From: Deltaproteobacteria bacterium
GTDB taxonomy: Bacteria; Desulfobacterota; Desulfobacteria; Desulfobacterales; SG8-13
DNA: 9,911 nucleotides
Assembly: GCA_030670715.1 (NCBI GenBank)
Contig: DAOVBC010000062.1
Coordinates: forward strand, 1 to 9,911
Direction of reading: 5' to 3'
How positions within the stretch are numbered: position 1 is the stretch's first letter; each line of letters starts with the position of its first letter. The notes beneath the pieces are model-generated. The model searched no databases. It was not told the DNA's origin and saw only the letters and a list, made by a program, of their open reading frames with translations. Positions 6,495-9,911 of this stretch are shown here, piece by piece. A program made the position numbers and the translations under genes.

Positions 6495-7649
6495 ATGGAT
6501 TTTGAACTGAACAAGACCCAAAAAGACATCCAAAAAGCAGTCAGGGATTTTACAAAAGGTGAATTCGACAAAGAGCTGGCCATGGAGCTGGAACGCAAGC
6601 ACGAATTTCCCAGAAAAACATGGCAAAAAGCCTGCGACCTCGGGCTGATCGGTGTGCATTTTCCCGAGGAATATTCCGGCCAGGGGCTCGGGTGTCTGGA
6701 AGACATACTGGTGATTGAAGAGCTGTGCCGGGGCGATTCTACGATGGGCAGTGCAGTGGCGCTTTCAAGTTTTGCTTCCGAACTTATTATGCACTGGGGC
6801 TCCGACGAGATGAAACAAAAGTATCTTCCCGCGGTTGCCGAAGGGCAGATGCTGTCTGCCGGTGCCTTTACCGAACCGGACCACGGTTCCGACATTACCG
6901 TTATGAACACAACTGCCGATAAGGACGGAGATGAATGGGTGGTGAACGGGACCAAGACCTTTATTACCAACGGCGGACTTGCCGGTTTTTACTCCGTTAT
7001 GTGTCAGACCGATCCGGATGCAAAGCCGTCCTATCGCGGCATCAGCCTGATACTCGTCGAAGCGGACCGTGAAGGGCTATCGACGGCCGATGTCGGCAAC
7101 AAGATGGGCATTCATATGATGGCCACAGCGGAGGTGAATTTTAAAGATGTGCGGGTGCCTCTTTCAAATCTTATCGGTGAAGAAAATAGAGGTTTTTACC
7201 ATGTTCTGCATTTTTTTGACGAAAGCCGGGTCCAGGTTGCCGCCCAGGCCCTCGGAATAGCCCAGGGCGCTTATGAGCGGTCCCTGGCCTATGTGAAAAA
7301 ACGTGAACAATTCGGTAAAAAAATCGCCCAGTTTCAGGCCACCCAGCACAAACTGGCGGATATGGCCACCAAAATTGAATTGGCCCGCCTGATTACGTAC
7401 AAGGCCGCCTGGAACTTTGACCAGGGACGCATTGATCCCAAACTGACCTCCATGGCAAAGATGTATGCGGCGCGCACGGCCGTGGAAGTGGCCGACGAGG
7501 CTATCCAGCTTCTTGGCGGTTACGGATACATGACCGAATATGAAGTTGAGCGATTTTATCGCGATGCCAAGATCACCGAAATCTATGAAGGAACGAAAGA
7601 GATTCAGAAAAATACCATTGCCAGTGCGGTGATTGGCAAACTCAGGTAA
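6495..7649 (+). CDS. Acyl-CoA dehydrogenase (FAD-dependent)
   Basis: This 384-residue flavoenzyme belongs to the short/medium-chain acyl-CoA dehydrogenase family, which introduces an alpha,beta double bond into acyl-CoA and passes electrons to electron-transfer flavoprotein. Visible motifs are AFTEPDHGSD (124-133), NGTKTFITNG (141-150), a conserved Arg235 before VAAQALGIAQGAYE, REQFGKKIAQFQ (250-261), QLLGGYGY (338-345) and RDAKITEIYEGT (356-367). Glu365 in IYEGT sits at the usual catalytic-base position. The start at ATG 6495 (MDFELNK) is favoured because AAAGGGGCGG lies just upstream and N-termini of this family look like this; ATG 6468 would add nine non-conserved residues. The acyl chain specificity cannot be told; Desulfobacterota use such paralogs for fatty-acid, aromatic and dicarboxylate degradation. 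No etfAB, thiolase or CoA ligase is adjacent. It is transcribed divergently from cooC across 280 nt. Confidence 0.95.
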   Translation: MDFELNKTQKDIQKAVRDFTKGEFDKELAMELERKHEFPRKTWQKACDLGLIGVHFPEEYSGQGLGCLEDILVIEELCRGDSTMGSAVALSSFASELIMHWGSDEMKQKYLPAVAEGQMLSAGAFTEPDHGSDITVMNTTADKDGDEWVVNGTKTFITNGGLAGFYSVMCQTDPDAKPSYRGISLILVEADREGLSTADVGNKMGIHMMATAEVNFKDVRVPLSNLIGEENRGFYHVLHFFDESRVQVAAQALGIAQGAYERSLAYVKKREQFGKKIAQFQATQHKLADMATKIELARLITYKAAWNFDQGRIDPKLTSMAKMYAARTAVEVADEAIQLLGGYGYMTEYEVERFYRDAKITEIYEGTKEIQKNTIASAVIGKLR

Positions 7650-7713
7650 TTGAGGGGTCGGGGAGTTGTTTTGAATTGAGAGCTGCATGAATTATCATAA
7701 AGCAAAACGGCGT

Positions 7714-7773
7714 GTTGGAGTATTGGAATAATGGAGTACTGATGACTTTATCTTCTTTTTTACATTACTCCAT
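7714..7773. repeat. Short TTGGAGTA-type repeat cluster with one inverted copy
   Basis: Three near-identical octamers lie almost head to tail (TTGGAGTA 7714-7721, TTGGAATA 7723-7730, ATGGAGTA 7731-7738). An inverted copy (TACTCCAT 7766-7773) can pair perfectly with the third across a 27-nt loop. The cluster sits in the 156-nt gap between the acyl-CoA dehydrogenase and phasin-like genes, 20 nt before the latter's ribosome binding site. No T-run terminator follows. Confidence 0.5.
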
Positions 7774-7792
7774 GTTAAAAAACTTATCACCC

Positions 7793-7799
7793 AGGAGGT
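7793..7799 (+). promoter_or_regulatory. Consensus ribosome binding site for the phasin-like gene
   Basis: AGGAGGT is a perfect anti-16S match, placed 6 nt before the ATG at 7806. It is the strongest ribosome binding site in the window, suggesting the small protein is made in quantity relative to the downstream UbiB-type kinase. Confidence 0.85.
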
Positions 7800-7805
7800 A
7801 GAGCC

Positions 7806-8120
7806 ATGCTGGAGTTAGTTAAAAAAACCATGCTGACGGGAATCGGTCTGGCCTTGCTGGCCAAGGATGAAGTGGAAGATCTGGCCAAGGAGCTGGTCGA
7901 AAAGGGCAAGATGACCGAAAAGGACGGAAAGAAATTTCTTGATGAACTCCAGAAGAGATATGAAGAAGTTCAGAGCAAGCTGGAGGAAAGAGTAGAAAAG
8001 ACAGTAAAAGAGTTTTTGAAAAAGGCGGATGTCGTCACCGCCGATGATTTAAAAGCGATTAAAAAGGAGATAAGAGCGCTGAAAAAAGCAATCAACCAGG
8101 ACACCGGCGCATCCGGATGA
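7806..8120 (+). CDS. Small phasin-family (PHA granule-associated-like) coiled-coil protein
   Basis: This 104-residue, highly charged, nearly all-helical protein resembles the phasin-like COG3937 family. A short hydrophobic/amphipathic N-terminal helix (1-19, LVKKTMLTGIGLALLAK) is followed by KDEVEDLAKELVEKGK (20-35), a typical signature. A long Lys/Glu-rich coiled coil follows (about 38-73), then a short basic helix (80-96). Phasins coat polyhydroxyalkanoate granules, but this group also occurs without PHA genes, so its role here is open; a membrane- or lipid-surface scaffold is an inference. There is no signal peptide and no cysteine. The next gene starts 6 nt downstream, so the two are almost certainly co-translated. 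Confidence 0.8.
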   Translation: MLELVKKTMLTGIGLALLAKDEVEDLAKELVEKGKMTEKDGKKFLDELQKRYEEVQSKLEERVEKTVKEFLKKADVVTADDLKAIKKEIRALKKAINQDTGASG

Positions 8121-8126
8121 TTTCAG

Positions 8127-9824
8127 ATGCTTAGCATAAGAAAAATCGGCGCTATCGGCCGTACCTACCGCGACTTGAACCGGTTTCGACAGATCCTGAC
8201 GGTGCTGCTCAAATACGGCTTCGGCGATCTTATGGAACTAATAAAACTTGACCACTACGTCGAGGCCGGCCTCAAGATGATCTCGCAAAAGCAGTCCTTG
8301 CGGGTAGAAAAACTTACCCGGCCCGTGGGTCTTAGAATGGCGCTTGAGGAACTCGGCCCGACTTACATAAAACTGGGCCAGATTCTTTCAACCCGTCCTG
8401 ACCTGATACCGGTCGACTTCCTCCGGGAACTTTCCAAACTTCAGGATAAAGTGCCCCCATTTCCTTTCGGTTCGGTAAGAAAGATCCTTGAAAAAGAACT
8501 GGATTATCCTCTGGAAGAGATTTTTGAGCGCTTCGACGAAAAACCGATCGCCGCTGCATCTATCGGCCAGGTCCACAGGGCCAGATTAAAAAGCGGGGAG
8601 GACCTTGCGGTGAAAGTCCAGCGGCCAGGTATCCAGAGGATCATTGAAGTTGATCTGGAGATCATGATGTATCTGGCCACACTGATGCAACGCCACATTG
8701 AAGAACTGGCCCTGCATCGCCCGGTAACGATTGTGGAAGAGTTCGCCCGGACACTGGAAAGAGAACTTGATTATTACCTTGAAGCTTCCAACATGGAGCG
8801 CGTTGCGCTGAATTTTGTTGACGATTCCAACGTTCACATCCCGAAAGTGTTCCGCGACTTTTCCACCGCACGGGTTCTTGCTGCTGAATTTGTAGACGGC
8901 ATCAAGGTTTCCGAAGTTGACCGGCTGGATGAAGCCGGCCTGGATCGCAAGCTGATTACCGACCGTGGGGCGGATATATTATTGAAACAGGTCTTTGATC
9001 ACGGCTTTTTTCAGGCTGACCCGCACCCGGGAAATATTTTCGTGCTGCCGGACAATATCATCTGCCTGATCGATTTCGGCATGGTCGGTTCAGTGGACCG
9101 CAGGACCCGGGAGAATTTTGTCGATTTTATCGACAGCGTGGTTCAGAAAGACGCCTACCGGACAGCCGAAGTGTTTCTGCAGGTGACCGATTGGGATGAT
9201 GAACCGGACAGGCATCTGTTCGAAAAAGATATTTCCGATTTCATGTCCCAGCATCTTTACAGACCGCTTAAAGATATTCGCATCGGGAAACTGCTGCAGC
9301 AGCTGCTTGAGCTATCATCCCGCTATCGGCTTAGAATTCCACCGGACATGTTTTTGATGATGAAGGCGCTGACCACCATTGAGGGGGTCGCCCGCATGCT
9401 GGATCCGGACTTTGAAATGGTTAAAAAGACGGCACCATTTGTTAAACGATTGCTGATGGGCCGGTTCTCGCCACAGCGGATTTCCGGTGAAGTGTACCGG
9501 CTGGCTGCGGACCTGATGAAATTTGTACAGCAGTTTCCAAAGGAACTGCTCGACATTTCACGCCTGATCCGGCAGCAGAAACTTTACCTGAAAATAGAGA
9601 ATCCGGGCCTTGAACGGACACTGTCAACCCACGATCAGATCAGCAACCGGATTTCTTTTTCAATCATCATCGCAGCGCTAATCATCGGGTCGGCCCTGAT
9701 CGTGATTTCGGAGATTCCCCCTCTGTTTTACGGCATTCCTTTAATTGGAATCATCGTTTTTCTCCCTGCAGCGGTCATGGGAATATGGCTGCTTGTGGCG
9801 ATTTTGAGAAAGGGGAGGCTATAA
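8127..9824 (+). CDS. ubiB: UbiB/ABC1 (AarF) family atypical kinase-like membrane protein
   Basis: This 565-residue protein is a full-length UbiB/COQ8-type atypical kinase, a membrane ATPase that supports quinone biosynthesis in other organisms. The KxGQ motif is at 82-85 (KLGQ). The Ala-rich nucleotide loop AAASIGQ is at 142-148, the conserved Lys163 is in AVKVQRP, ERELDYYLEASN lies at 211-222, DPHPGN (298-303) is the catalytic segment and DFG is at 316-318. Two hydrophobic segments at about 510-528 and 535-560 are the C-terminal membrane anchor typical of bacterial UbiB. Sulfate reducers use menaquinone rather than ubiquinone, so an isoprenoid-lipid role is likely but not ubiquinone synthesis as such. 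The phasin-like gene ends 6 nt before the ATG and its last bases (GGATGA) form the only, weak, ribosome binding site, which favours coupling. Confidence 0.93.
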   Translation: MLSIRKIGAIGRTYRDLNRFRQILTVLLKYGFGDLMELIKLDHYVEAGLKMISQKQSLRVEKLTRPVGLRMALEELGPTYIKLGQILSTRPDLIPVDFLRELSKLQDKVPPFPFGSVRKILEKELDYPLEEIFERFDEKPIAAASIGQVHRARLKSGEDLAVKVQRPGIQRIIEVDLEIMMYLATLMQRHIEELALHRPVTIVEEFARTLERELDYYLEASNMERVALNFVDDSNVHIPKVFRDFSTARVLAAEFVDGIKVSEVDRLDEAGLDRKLITDRGADILLKQVFDHGFFQADPHPGNIFVLPDNIICLIDFGMVGSVDRRTRENFVDFIDSVVQKDAYRTAEVFLQVTDWDDEPDRHLFEKDISDFMSQHLYRPLKDIRIGKLLQQLLELSSRYRLRIPPDMFLMMKALTTIEGVARMLDPDFEMVKKTAPFVKRLLMGRFSPQRISGEVYRLAADLMKFVQQFPKELLDISRLIRQQKLYLKIENPGLERTLSTHDQISNRISFSIIIAALIIGSALIVISEIPPLFYGIPLIGIIVFLPAAVMGIWLLVAILRKGRL

Positions 9825-9826
9825 CC

Positions 9827-9911
9827 TTATTGGGTTGCAGGCTCGATCATCTCCCATAAAGGGTTCCGCCAATCAAGACAGGAATTCTCAAAGGCTCGGC
9901 ATATCCATCCC
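9827..9911 (-). CDS. Possible C-terminal tail of a convergent gene (unrecognised)
   Basis: One minus-strand frame stays open for 27 codons from the window edge to a TAA at 9827-9829, two bases after the ubiB stop. Its end reads PLWEMIEPATQ, which is protein-like, but I do not recognise it. Another minus frame is also open for about 20 codons, so chance is a real alternative. If real, the gene converges on ubiB with almost no gap. Confidence 0.22.
   Translation of the reverse strand, partial: GWICRAFENSCLDWRNPLWEMIEPATQ

Overview
The window looks like a chromosomal segment from an anaerobic, acetyl-CoA-oxidising or acetogenic-type bacterium. The best guess is a sulfate-reducing Desulfobacterota lineage. 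That guess rests on the gene families: a CooC-type nickel ATPase and a RACo-like corrinoid-protein activator (both tied to CO dehydrogenase/acetyl-CoA synthase), an acyl-CoA dehydrogenase, and the phasin-like/UbiB pair. The taxonomy is inference; there is no rRNA or other marker. No tRNA, rRNA, CRISPR array, insertion sequence or phage gene was seen.

Left two thirds (1-6214, all minus strand), in transcription order: cooC (5465-6214), an HDAC/AcuC-type deacetylase (4415-5377), an AcuB-like CBS-CBS-ACT protein (3739-4413), a PrmA-like methyltransferase (2871-3728), a PhnP/RNase Z-like metallo-beta-lactamase-fold hydrolase (2003-2842), a sirtuin (1130-1876), and a RACo-like ASKHA ATPase (1-1120) that runs off the left edge. 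Most junctions are tight (1, 10, 28 and 9 nt). Two gaps are larger: 87 nt between cooC and the HDAC gene, and 126 nt between the hydrolase and the sirtuin, which holds a long imperfect inverted repeat. A plausible sigma70-type promoter lies upstream of cooC.

Right third (6215-9911, plus strand): a 280-nt AT-rich divergent intergenic region, an acyl-CoA dehydrogenase (6495-7649), a 156-nt gap with a short repeat cluster, then a tightly linked phasin-like coiled-coil protein (7806-8120) and a UbiB/ABC1 atypical kinase with two C-terminal membrane segments (8127-9824). The last 87 nt may contain the tail of a convergent gene, with weak support.

The main theme is that the minus-strand run combines two unrelated NAD/zinc lysine-deacylase families with an AcuB-like nucleotide sensor, and brackets them with two maturation/activation ATPases for the CO dehydrogenase/acetyl-CoA synthase branch. 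In Bacillus subtilis, AcuB, AcuC and a sirtuin are linked to control of acetyl-CoA synthetase by reversible acetylation. The layout therefore suggests a locus coordinating C1/acetyl-CoA enzyme maturation with protein deacylation. This functional link is inferred from gene order and is not shown by the sequence.
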